Below are positions 24,287-30,787 of a stretch of 38,011 bases of DNA, one piece after another; within the stretch, counting starts at the first letter, position 1, and every line of letters starts with the position of its first letter. Below the pieces are notes generated by a model, which did no database searches, had not been told where the DNA came from, and saw only the letters and a program-made list of their open reading frames with translations. Both the position numbers and the translations under genes were made by a program. Origin of the DNA: Vibrio hannami (GTDB taxonomy: Bacteria > Pseudomonadota > Gammaproteobacteria > Enterobacterales > Vibrionaceae); assembly GCF_029589055.1 (NCBI RefSeq), contig NZ_JARQZP010000008.1, positions 1-38,011 on the forward strand. Reading direction: 5' to 3'.

Positions 24287-24583
24287 ATGAAGAGTTTAGA
24301 AAATGCAACGAGTGCTTTGTCATTGGGTCGCAGCTCAAAGGGCAAGAAAGACAAGAAGAAAATCACCACTGTTACACAAAAGCCAGACAGCTCTTACAAA
24401 GTGGCTCCGCTTACCGCAAGAATGTCCGCAAGAGAAAAAGCAGAAATGGCGGAATGGGTAAAGGAGCTGCAAGAAATGACCGGGCGCAATGTAACCACGG
24501 CAAAAGTTATCAGAGCATTGATCGCAATACGTGATGATATTTCGGACGAGGATATTATCTCTAAAATCAACGAAATGAATTAG
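24287..24583 (+). CDS. Partition partner, ribbon-helix-helix type (ParB/ParG-like)
   Basis: A 98-residue protein. The first 35 residues are basic and disordered, then YKVAPLTARMS gives a beta strand and SAREKAEMAEWVKELQEMTG and VTTAKVIRALIAI two helices: the ribbon-helix-helix layout. Such proteins (ParG, Omega) bind tandem short boxes and stimulate ParA. It lies 18 bases after parA and is surrounded by TGTAWTACA arrays, which fit sites for successive dimers. Confidence 0.8.
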   Translation: MKSLENATSALSLGRSSKGKKDKKKITTVTQKPDSSYKVAPLTARMSAREKAEMAEWVKELQEMTGRNVTTAKVIRALIAIRDDISDEDIISKINEMN

Positions 24584-24602
24584 GTATTACATATGTAATA
24601 CA
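24583..24602 (+). promoter_or_regulatory. Partition-box array S3 (inverted pair)
   Basis: GGTATTACA at 24583 and TGTAATACA at 24594, 11 bp apart, forming a palindrome directly after the partner gene. Confidence 0.65.
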
Positions 24603-24619
24603 TGGTGCGCTCAATGGGG

Positions 24620-24639
24620 TGTATTACACATGTAATACA
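24620..24639 (+). promoter_or_regulatory. Partition-box array S4 (inverted pair)
   Basis: TGTATTACA at 24620 and TGTAATACA at 24631, 11 bp apart; with S3 it forms a 57-bp cluster downstream of the partition genes, where parS sites often lie. Confidence 0.65.
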
Positions 24640-24693
24640 TAGGCGAGCGCGGTGTTATCAATCTCTCACAACAAACAAAAATGGAGTTGCAAT

Positions 24694-24792
24694 ATGGTAT
24701 TTAACGAAGCATCAAAAAAGTTGCTTTCACAATTTAATATCAAGCTTGGCAATAGGAAAAAACAAAAACCGGAAACCGAACAGGAGAAATAA
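24694..24792 (+). CDS. Short 32-residue basic peptide
   Basis: An ATG at 24694 with TGGAG upstream reads MVFNEASKKLLSQFNIKLG and ends in KPETEQEK; the stop overlaps the next ATG (TAATG), so it is coupled to that gene. Most residues near the end are dictated by the CCGGAAACCGAAC motif it contains. Function unknown. Confidence 0.5.
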   Translation: MVFNEASKKLLSQFNIKLGNRKKQKPETEQEK

Positions 24793-25028
24793 TGAGAACG
24801 ATGTTTACAAGATCAGAATTAGTTCAACACTTAAAAGCAAGAGCAGAGCTTGCAGATTTAGAGGCTGGAGCATTACAAAGTAAAGGTGCGAGTGCCAATG
24901 CTCAAAAATCTTTCGCCCATAGAGATGCTTACCTAAACCTATTAGCTGTCATTGATATGGATGATAGTGATGTGTTGGAACAGGCCACAAGTCGAATAAA
25001 CAATCAAATTTCCGAACTAAAGCGTTAA
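24792..25028 (+). CDS. Unknown 78-residue helical protein
   Basis: A soluble, alpha-helical, alanine-rich protein (start MRTMFTRSELVQHL, later ALQSKGASANAQKSFAHRDAY). CAGGAG is 7 bases before the ATG. It ends the short plus-strand run after the partition genes and is followed by a two-way terminator. The family is not recognised. Confidence 0.6.
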   Translation: MRTMFTRSELVQHLKARAELADLEAGALQSKGASANAQKSFAHRDAYLNLLAVIDMDDSDVLEQATSRINNQISELKR

Positions 25029-25039
25029 GCGGGTAGCAA

Positions 25040-25067
25040 AAAAAGAGGTCAAAACGGCCTCTTTTTT
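25040..25067. terminator. Two-way terminator between converging genes
   Basis: Complementary AAAAAGAGG and CCTCTTTTTT arms (with a short TCAAAACGG loop) lie between the stop at 25028 and the minus-strand stop at 25085. Runs of A on the left and T on the right let it stop RNA from both sides. Confidence 0.8.
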
Positions 25068-25084
25068 ATGCTCATGAGTCTGGC

Positions 25085-25600
25085 TTATACGATGTAAATC
25101 TCTTTCACCTTTTCTCTGAGCGGCTCCAGCATCTTGACGGCCGCTCTCATGATGTCTTCCGTTATCTCCAGCTCTGCAAAAAGCAAGATAGTAATTGCCA
25201 GTGTGTCGAGGTTCTCGCCAATACGGAAACCGAACACGTTCTCATGAGTGTGGTGCTTGCCTTTGTTTCGGCCTATGTGATTGGTGATGCGGTTTTGGCT
25301 CCAATCATAAAGCACGGACAGATAAACGCTTTCAATCAGTGAGGCAATGTGCAAATCGACCTCTGCGTCAGACATGCCACCATTGATATAAGCGTCTCGC
25401 ATTTGTTCTTGAAACTCACTGACAAAAGCGATCTCTGTTTGCAGGATGGTTTTGTGTTTGTAGTCGCCAAGTAGCCCCTGTTCGGAGGAGGATAGCAAGC
25501 TCACCGCGTTATCCTTAAACCCAAACAGCGATAGATATTTCTCTATCGCCTCCATAACAGTGCATGTATCTCTCTTAATTTCGGTTGTATCGTTATTCAT
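25085..25600 (-). CDS. Unknown 171-residue protein after element E
   Basis: The ATG at 25600 is chosen over longer frames because those would run through element E. The product is acidic and mostly helical, with DYKHKTILQTEIAFVSEFQE and a C-terminal MLEPLREKVKEIYIV; a histidine cluster (GKHHTHENVFGF) is notable. Element E lies 19 bases upstream. The family is not recognised. Confidence 0.6.
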   Translation of the reverse strand: MNNDTTEIKRDTCTVMEAIEKYLSLFGFKDNAVSLLSSSEQGLLGDYKHKTILQTEIAFVSEFQEQMRDAYINGGMSDAEVDLHIASLIESVYLSVLYDWSQNRITNHIGRNKGKHHTHENVFGFRIGENLDTLAITILLFAELEITEDIMRAAVKMLEPLREKVKEIYIV

Positions 25601-25619
25601 GTATTTTTTCTCGTAAAGT

Positions 25620-25713
25620 GATTGCAAATCAAAAGCCGGTATTCCGCTGAAGAAATTAGATTTGCAATCAAAAGCAATAAAAGTTCCCAGGAAGAAAAGC
25701 GTTATTTGCAATC
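25620..25713 (-). repeat. Three-box element E (94 bp)
   Basis: Boxes on the plus strand: GATTGCA 25620-25626, TGCAATC 25663-25669, TGCAATC 25707-25713. AAAGCCGGTATTC lies between boxes 1 and 2, and TTCCCAGGAA (25684-25693) is centred between boxes 2 and 3. It overlaps the last codons of the upstream minus-strand gene. Confidence 0.85.
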
Positions 25714-25944
25714 AAGCACAGTAAAGCTCAATCGCCAGCATCGACGGCCAAGCTCGATGAGCTCGAAGGTTTGAAGCTCCACGCCAGCGAGAGTGAGCGC
25801 CTGTTTCAAGCGTTCGGCCATGTCTCTTGAGGTGGGCTCAGGGCTGACATAACGGACTTTATGGCGGGTTATCCCTTTCTTGCATTGGGCTTTAACACTC
25901 ACCACGCTGGCGGTGATTTGTGCGTCTGTGACAAGTTCAATCAT
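25702..25944 (-). CDS. Unknown 80-residue protein ending in element E
   Basis: The ATG at 25944 has AAGG 8 bases upstream and overlaps the previous stop by a few bases. The product begins MIELVTDAQITASVV and ends FTVLDCK, the last three residues coming from an element-E box. It is the last gene of the coupled minus-strand chain. The family is not recognised. Confidence 0.6.
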   Translation of the reverse strand: MIELVTDAQITASVVSVKAQCKKGITRHKVRYVSPEPTSRDMAERLKQALTLAGVELQTFELIELGRRCWRLSFTVLDCK

Positions 25945-26305
25945 CAAATAGCCTTATGGGGTCAATGCCCCGGTTGTATTCTTCCTCGCTCACAAAACGA
26001 CGTTGAACCCAGTGAGCCTTTCCGCCCTTCTTGGATTGATAGAGGCCGATTGCGCGCTCTTGCCAAGGAACGGGCTGGCGGCTTTTGTCGTATAGGCGAA
26101 CTTTCGTCAGTGAAAACCAGTGGACGAGGTAATACTCGCCCCTGTCCTCGATGTTCATTGAAATGCCGATGTTTCGGCAAAGCCAGTCAATGAGCGGGTG
26201 TTCCTTTGGTAAAAGAAAGTCCTTTTCCTCGTCCCAAAGCCTCACGTAAACATTGCCAGAGTGAGAACACCAGAATGACTTTATCTTTCCCTGAATGCCT
26301 CTCAC
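25937..26305 (-). CDS. Unknown 122-residue protein in the coupled minus operon
   Basis: A GTG start overlapping the previous stop (GTGA). The sequence is rich in W, Y and R (GKIKSFWCSHSGNVYVRLWD, later YYLVHWFSLTKVRLYD), suggesting a beta-rich domain. It overlaps the next gene too. The family is not recognised. Confidence 0.6.
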   Translation of the reverse strand: MRGIQGKIKSFWCSHSGNVYVRLWDEEKDFLLPKEHPLIDWLCRNIGISMNIEDRGEYYLVHWFSLTKVRLYDKSRQPVPWQERAIGLYQSKKGGKAHWVQRRFVSEEEYNRGIDPIRLFDD

Positions 26306-26817
26306 CCATTAACCACCGCGCGCTCATCTTGCCAAGGGGCAAAGCACTCACGCCAAACGCCGATGTCATCGAACACCTTATAAGCGATGTCGTCAGACAC
26401 TTCCTCACCTGCCTTGGTTGCAATCCACCCGGCTGTGAGGATGTGGTTCTCATTGCATTCGTTCTGGAGAAAGTTCCAATGCAATTCGCTGATAGCTGAC
26501 TTAATGGTTTTGTGTGAACGTTCTTCATCAAGCGTGATAACAATTGACTTGAGATAGTCTTGGCCGTTGTTGTCGCGGCACATGACGTAACAAGTCACTG
26601 ACCATTTAAGCTGTATTCGTGGGAATACATCTGCGGCCACCTTGGTGATGTGTTGGCGCTCCCCATTCTTAGCGTAAACATAGATACCCTCACCAAACGA
26701 AGCCGCGAACACGGAGAGGTGAGTGCTCAGGATTTTTTTTGACTGCATGGTCTGGAGCTTGATGAGTCGGGATTGGTGCGAGCTCTTGCTAGGCTTGCGC
26801 TTTTTCTTGCTGCTCAT
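26302..26817 (-). CDS. Unknown 171-residue protein in the coupled minus operon
   Basis: A lysine-rich N-terminus (SSKKKRKPSKSSHQSRLIK) followed by an alpha/beta domain (GIYVYAKNGERQHITKV, then CYVMCRDNNGQDYLKSIVI). The basic leader suggests nucleic-acid contact. It is joined to its neighbours by 4-base overlaps at both ends. The family is not recognised. Confidence 0.62.
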   Translation of the reverse strand: MSSKKKRKPSKSSHQSRLIKLQTMQSKKILSTHLSVFAASFGEGIYVYAKNGERQHITKVAADVFPRIQLKWSVTCYVMCRDNNGQDYLKSIVITLDEERSHKTIKSAISELHWNFLQNECNENHILTAGWIATKAGEEVSDDIAYKVFDDIGVWRECFAPWQDERAVVNG

Positions 26818-27338
26818 AGCCAGTGTTCTCCCATGAATGCTGTGACAGGAATTCCGTTTTCCGGATTCTCTGAGATTGTCCAGCCGCCCTCAGTGGTGAA
26901 ATCCGGGCGCGTCATATCCATGCCCTCACAATGCGCGTAACCGTGTATTACCTGAGAGCAATCAGGCAGCTCAACCGCGCTGTTCAGTTCCTCCCGGTAG
27001 CCTTGCCTTAAGAGTTCCGTAACCAGCTCGTCAGCAAACAGCGAAGTATCTACATGACCAAGCACAAGCGAGGCATAAAACTCACCATCGGCATGAGTCC
27101 AGTGCATGAAGTCGCCAGAGCTGGATTCATAGTGTTTGATGAACTGCTCGGCGGTGAGAATGTATTCCCCGACTTTGGTTTTGATGACGTAGTCGCCCAC
27201 GCGAACCGGGAACATGATGGCGATGCGCTTAATTTTGAATTCCTCCTCATCGCAAAAGCAGGAAATAAACGCCCCATGATCTTCTAGGCGTGTAATTTGT
27301 CCGCCCTCAATAAAGGTGTGCTTTCTGAATTTTTTCAT
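26814..27338 (-). CDS. Unknown 174-residue protein in the coupled minus operon
   Basis: A mixed alpha/beta acidic protein with GAFISCFCDEEEFKIKRIAI and HGYAHCEGMDMTRPDFTTEG. The first 60 residues look like a small beta barrel (VGDYVIKTKVGEYILTAEQF). Start and stop both sit in ATGA overlaps. The family is not recognised. Confidence 0.62.
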   Translation of the reverse strand: MKKFRKHTFIEGGQITRLEDHGAFISCFCDEEEFKIKRIAIMFPVRVGDYVIKTKVGEYILTAEQFIKHYESSSGDFMHWTHADGEFYASLVLGHVDTSLFADELVTELLRQGYREELNSAVELPDCSQVIHGYAHCEGMDMTRPDFTTEGGWTISENPENGIPVTAFMGEHWL

Positions 27339-27661
27339 TTGCCAACTCCGTTTTTGTTGGTTGGTGATTCGGCTTCACCCATGTGCATTAACATCAGTTT
27401 GTGACAGCGTCTCGCGCAATAACTGACGGCCTTGACCGGGGTTAACTTGCCGAGATTGATGAGCGTGTTAGCTTCATTAATGGCCTTGGTGATAATGGCC
27501 TGTTGTTTCTGCTCGTCTGGCTGATATTTCTCTGTGCTCACAGAGGTGCCGTAGGTGTTGTAAAACTGCCCGTCATAAAGGGGTAAGTTCACGTAAATGC
27601 CAAAGCCGCTCGAAAGCGGCTTGTGTAAGATGGTTTCAAGCTCGTCGGAATCCGGGATCAC
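27335..27661 (-). CDS. Unknown 108-residue protein in the coupled minus operon
   Basis: Starts with GTG overlapping the previous TGA (GTGA). The middle is helical (KQQAIITKAINEANTLINLG), with KAVSYCARRCHKLMLMHMG near the end. An alternative start is not evident, so coupling to the upstream 38-residue gene is likely. The family is not recognised. Confidence 0.55.
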   Translation of the reverse strand: MIPDSDELETILHKPLSSGFGIYVNLPLYDGQFYNTYGTSVSTEKYQPDEQKQQAIITKAINEANTLINLGKLTPVKAVSYCARRCHKLMLMHMGEAESPTNKNGVGK

Positions 27662-27774
27662 TTTTTCCAGTCTCTTGAATATTTTTCTTTAATGGCTTGT
27701 CTGGCGTTAGAGAGGTAACGCTTCCCCTCGGAGGTTTCCAGTAAAGCTTTAAAGTCTTTCTGAGGCTTTTTCAT
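27658..27774 (-). CDS. Tiny 38-residue basic protein
   Basis: An open frame of 38 codons, too short for most gene finders, links its two neighbours by ATGA and GTGA overlaps. The product (KKPQKDFKALLETSEGKRYL, then NARQAIKEKYSRDWKK) is basic and helical. The tight overlaps on both sides argue that it is real. Function unknown. Confidence 0.6.
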   Translation of the reverse strand: MKKPQKDFKALLETSEGKRYLSNARQAIKEKYSRDWKK

Positions 27775-28013
27775 AAACCCATTACCTCACGAAGTTGCGC
27801 CATTGGTCTCGCGACTTTTTGAGAGAGCTGAAAGGCGGTAAAGCCATCGTCTCGCAAGATGCGCCAAGAGGCTTGAGCGCTCTCAAGTGAGTCCTCGCCC
27901 TTGAAATAAGCTTTGATGGAGTTGAGTTGATACTGAGTGAAAAAGTCATCCACCAATTGCGGGTTTTTCTGAATGCGTTCCCCGTCCTGAATGCGTTTAA
28001 ATACCGTGCTCAT
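27771..28013 (-). CDS. Unknown 80-residue protein
   Basis: The ATG at 28013 has AAGGGGG upstream; longer starts in this frame would run into the gene before it. The product (MSTVFKRIQDGERIQKNPQL) is helical and closes with LSQKVARPMAQLREVMGL, somewhat like a small DNA-binding or regulatory protein. The family is not recognised. Confidence 0.6.
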   Translation of the reverse strand: MSTVFKRIQDGERIQKNPQLVDDFFTQYQLNSIKAYFKGEDSLESAQASWRILRDDGFTAFQLSQKVARPMAQLREVMGL

Positions 28014-28023
28014 GTGCGCCCCC

Positions 28024-28212
28024 TTACAGCTCAAATTGCGCGTTAAGTTCGCGGCGTTCGTGATAGGCTTCAATCTCAGAACGGGTTGAATGTTTCGCCC
28101 TTTGTTCTGAGTTAGGTCTGCGGTATTTGGATAGGGATTCGCCGTCAAACTTGATTCGCCCGAATGACATACCTTTTTGAGCCATAAGCTCGTCAATTGC
28201 TGTGTTTCTCAT
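28024..28212 (-). CDS. Unknown 62-residue charged protein
   Basis: A basic, charged product (MRNTAIDELMAQKGMSFGRI, then IEAYHERRELNAQFEL). It lies 1 base after its upstream neighbour and 10 bases before the next. Probably a real small early gene; the family is not recognised. Confidence 0.55.
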   Translation of the reverse strand: MRNTAIDELMAQKGMSFGRIKFDGESLSKYRRPNSEQRAKHSTRSEIEAYHERRELNAQFEL

Positions 28213-28213
28213 A

Positions 28214-28396
28214 TTAATGTGCTCTTTCAGTGGTGCTGGTTAGAGTGTGCGCGATGGTAATGGAGGCGGCTTTCACCACCATTTCGCTCATTTTGTTGGT
28301 GTCTGCGTCCATCCATTGCAGGAACGCGCTGTTTAAAGGGGTGTTCAGTAGCTCAGCTAGACTCATGCTAGTGAATTGGTTAGACTGTACGCTCAT
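28214..28396 (-). CDS. First gene of the minus-strand operon (60 residues)
   Basis: The ATG at 28396 has GGAG 7 bases upstream. The product (SVQSNQFTSMSLAELLNTPL and on) is a helical, mostly uncharged small protein. As the first gene after the operator region at 28.5 kb it is probably expressed on derepression. The family is not recognised. Confidence 0.55.
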   Translation of the reverse strand: MSVQSNQFTSMSLAELLNTPLNSAFLQWMDADTNKMSEMVVKAASITIAHTLTSTTERAH

Positions 28397-28424
28397 TTAG
28401 CAACTCCATAGTTAAATGAATCAG

Positions 28425-28455
28425 AGCCGCCTTTGTGAGAGAGGGCGGCTTTTTT
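28425..28455 (+). terminator. Plus-strand terminator next to the minus operon start
   Basis: AGCCGCC (28425-28431) and GGCGGCT (28444-28450), then five T. It would end plus-strand RNA running antisense to the minus-strand genes, or act as a leader hairpin. Confidence 0.6.
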
Positions 28456-28549
28456 GTTTCTGGAACATCAAAAAATCGGCTTTTTGATGTGTGGTCGAAA
28501 ATCCGTCCACATCCGCACATTGAGGTTTTTTATTAATTTAAGCAAGCAA

Positions 28550-28573
28550 AAATGAGGCACATGTGCCTCAAAT
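28550..28573. promoter_or_regulatory. Operator O1 (24-bp palindrome)
   Basis: AAATGAGGC, six bases, GCCTCAAAT. The same half-sites and 6-base gap recur at 35155 and 36405, all in control regions of a temperate phage, so it is probably a site for the immunity repressor or its rival. Confidence 0.6.
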
Positions 28574-28649
28574 GTGACAAAAATCACTGTATAGGTGCCA
28601 GTTTGTGAGACTTGGCTCAATGTTGTCTTGTTCGGTTTCCGGAGGTGTC

Positions 28650-28815
28650 TTGCATATTAAAGGGGCGGAGATCATAATAAATACATGGCAATCCCTTGTG
28701 CTAGGGGGTCAAGCCTTAAGGTTTCTTTCTGGGTGCCTTAAGGTCTGTCGAGAAATAAACAGGTGGTGCTGAATTTCGGGAAGGGGCGACTCACAGAGTC
28801 GCCCCTTTCTTTTTG
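28650..28815 (+). ncRNA. Structured leader or regulatory RNA upstream of repA
   Basis: A possible promoter (TTGCAT 28650-28655, 17-bp gap, CATAAT 28673-28678) precedes two self-complementary CCTTAAGG octamers and a strong terminator, GGGGCGACT (28783-28791) with AGTCGCCCC (28797-28805) and T-rich tail. Position just upstream of the initiator matches copy-number control RNAs. Boundaries are estimates. Confidence 0.45.
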
Positions 28816-28911
28816 TAATGTGATCCGGGATTTGATCCTTTTTTGGTTTTCGCGTATGGTGTTTTTAACTGTCGCCCACCAAGCGACTCAATTAGCACTC
28901 TAACGAAGAAA

Positions 28912-29784
28912 ATGACGACCCAGAAACCACAAGAGCAATCCGCCAAGGATGAGCAGCCTGTGTGGGACGCGCTGAAAAATGCCGAACCCGACTTTATAAA
29001 GGACTGCCAAATCATCAAAGAGACGTTTAACGTTCGAATTCCGGAAGGGTTTCGCAATTATCGTCTTGGAAAATTCCTTCGTAAATTCTCCGAATTCCTC
29101 GCTGACGGTGGCAAGTTGAACGGCTTCGATTATCGAGCTGATCATTGCGACAATGCCATTGCTTTGCTTGTGGCCGGGATACTTCATTATGATTTCAAGA
29201 GAAAACTGATCGTTGGTTCATACAAGGTTGCTGGCCGCTGGCTAAAAGCGCCTTGTGACAACGAGTATTTGTCTCAGAGGGCGGGACTCGCTGACCGAAC
29301 CCGCGACAACTGCATTCATTCCCTTAAGGTGAGCGGCTATTACACCTCACAGGAGCGTCGAGAGATAGAGCTCGTTGATGGGTTTACCGTGTTTTCGGGT
29401 AAGACCTCCATCAAGCGCTTAGAGCTGGACTCCATCGCTGAGCAGATAGGCGCAACCGACGACCTCAGAGCGGCTGAGATGTTTTTTGTTGCCACCAATC
29501 GCCATGAGCGCGAAGGGTTTGAGGCTGAGTTCAGGCGCGCTCAGAAAGCTGAGCGTGAAAAGAAGAAAGCCGCCAGAAAAGCATTAGCGCGCGCTGAGAA
29601 AAAAGCCGAGAAAGCCAAGAAACTCACCAAGGCTCAAGAGGCCAGAAAGGATGAGCAAATCGAATACGCGGCCAGATTGAGATCTGAGGGCTGGAACTGG
29701 CGTCAGATAGAACAAACGGTCATGCAGAAATTCGGCTTTGTCCTGAGCATCATACGCACCCCTAGCGACACTGTCCCCATATGA
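28912..29784 (+). CDS. Plasmid-type replication initiator, RepA-like
   Basis: A 290-residue protein. The middle (ALLVAGILHYDFKRKLIVG, later LSQRAGLADRTRDNCIHSLK) follows the layout of IncFII RepA, where a helix with LCFHYDP precedes a DNA-binding helix region. A long charged helix (about residues 205-260, KKKAARKALARAEKK-like) precedes the C-terminal QIEYAARLRSEGWNWRQIEQ helix-turn-helix-like end. ATG 28912 is used; the longer frame starts inside the leader hairpin. The AT-rich region downstream is the probable origin. Assignment is by pattern, not by a search. Confidence 0.65.
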   Translation: MTTQKPQEQSAKDEQPVWDALKNAEPDFIKDCQIIKETFNVRIPEGFRNYRLGKFLRKFSEFLADGGKLNGFDYRADHCDNAIALLVAGILHYDFKRKLIVGSYKVAGRWLKAPCDNEYLSQRAGLADRTRDNCIHSLKVSGYYTSQERREIELVDGFTVFSGKTSIKRLELDSIAEQIGATDDLRAAEMFFVATNRHEREGFEAEFRRAQKAEREKKKAARKALARAEKKAEKAKKLTKAQEARKDEQIEYAARLRSEGWNWRQIEQTVMQKFGFVLSIIRTPSDTVPI

Positions 29785-30683
29785 ATCTCTTTTCTTTCCT
29801 ATCGTCTTAGCTGGCGAGAGCTTCGCGCACCCGAAATAAAAATACCCTTAAATTCAGCTAGTTACCTCTAATTTGTGGTATAATATTTAACCAAAAATGA
29901 GCGAAATCAATGGATTTAGCTTTTGCTAATATAATGCCCTGAGATTAACTGGCGCGTGAAATTGTTATATATAGCGACCCCTCCATTCACACCTTTATTC
30001 TTTTACCTTTAAAAATGCCCGTCTTCAGGTTCGCAAGCTCACCGCGACAGGAGGGCACACCCTTCATCTCCCTACTTAATAATCACCACCGCATTCGCTG
30101 AACGCTTGTTTCACCCCTTAAGCCTAGCCGATAACCAGATAGAAAAGCTCCTTACTCTAATCACTCTCCCTTTAGTCAAGCTTGGCTGTTTGCTGCTATA
30201 TAAAGGCCGTTGGCCTTTATGTAGAGCGAATAGCGAGCATCGAAGCGGGTCACATCCCGCGCTGAAGGTCTCAACACGCCAAAGAAAATAGACCATGTCG
30301 CACTAAAGTTACTCCGGAATCCGGACGCTATAGGCTCAGAATACTCTTTGATTGCTGCAAACAAATGTTTCGCCTCTGGCGCGCGCGTCTGCTTTCTTTT
30401 GTCGCTGTCGCGACGGTCTAGCAGGAAGGGATTGGCGAAATTTTGCGGCTCCGGTGCGTAAATTGGCATAGTTATGCACTGCAATTTCAGTGTTAATGAG
30501 GCTTGGCATCGCTTCGCGATATAGAGGCAACCAGAATCGATAGAGGGAACAGTGACCATATTTGTCGCTGTTAGTTCGGTCAGAAACCCGGCCAGAAATA
30601 GACCCGTTTTCATGCTTGAGCCTATTGAATCCCTGATGACATAAACGCTAGTCTCGGCCTGATGAAATCACGCCAAAAGGGTT
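29785..30683. other. About 900 bp without convincing genes; probable replication origin region
   Basis: The first 250 bp are strongly AT-rich, including TATAATATTTAACC and repeated A/T runs, as expected for an origin melting region after an initiator gene. Around 30200-30220 lies the palindrome TAAAGGCC-GT-TGGCCTTTA. No clear DnaA box or iteron array was seen by eye. A 145-codon minus-strand frame (30176-30613) is listed separately as doubtful. Confidence 0.45.
30176..30613 (-). CDS. Doubtful 145-residue reading frame
   Basis: An open frame with a weakly hydrophobic start (MKTGLFLAGFLTELTATNM) but odd composition: many C, R and S, and phrases such as ARDVTRFDARYSLYI that look like translated structural DNA. 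It has no evident ribosome site. I think it is more likely not a gene; it is listed because the region is otherwise empty. Confidence 0.2.
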   Translation of the reverse strand: MKTGLFLAGFLTELTATNMVTVPSIDSGCLYIAKRCQASLTLKLQCITMPIYAPEPQNFANPFLLDRRDSDKRKQTRAPEAKHLFAAIKEYSEPIASGFRSNFSATWSIFFGVLRPSARDVTRFDARYSLYIKANGLYIAANSQA

Positions 30684-30777
30684 GATTGCAAAACGGAGCA
30701 CTTTCCCAGGAAGCGACCGCAAACTCTGCAATCAAATTTTGTTGGCCACATCGTTCGATAACAAAAAAATGATTGCA
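30684..30777 (+). repeat. Three-box element F (94 bp), next to the integrase
   Basis: Boxes: GATTGCA 30684-30690, TGCAATC 30727-30733, GATTGCA 30771-30777. TTCCCAGGAA (30703-30712) is centred between boxes 1 and 2. TTGGCCA in the other half recalls element D. The last box ends 10 bases before the recombinase ATG. Confidence 0.85.
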
Positions 30778-30787
30778 GGGCATATTT

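Larger units (their letters stand above)
28397..28911. promoter_or_regulatory. 515-bp intergenic control region of repA and the minus operon
   Basis: Holds, left to right: hairpin with T run (28425-28455), a perfect 10-bp hairpin (28466-28490), the 24-bp operator O1 (28550-28573), a CGGAAACCG motif (minus, near 28632), a possible promoter and a structured RNA ending in a strong terminator at 28815, then a short hairpin (28871-28887) before the repA start at 28912. No protein-coding frame of note. Confidence 0.6.

Noticed and set aside
24602..24883. 93-residue frame after the partition genes
   Set aside because: It runs through partition-box arrays and across the starts of two better-supported genes, with no ribosome site.
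29785..30110. Protelomerase target (telomere palindrome) as in N15-like phages
   Set aside because: No long perfect palindrome and no protelomerase gene were found, so a linear-plasmid form is not supported.
30106..30291. 61-residue plus-strand frame near 30.2 kb
   Set aside because: It overlaps an opposite-strand frame and a palindrome, has no ribosome site and reads like translated structured DNA.
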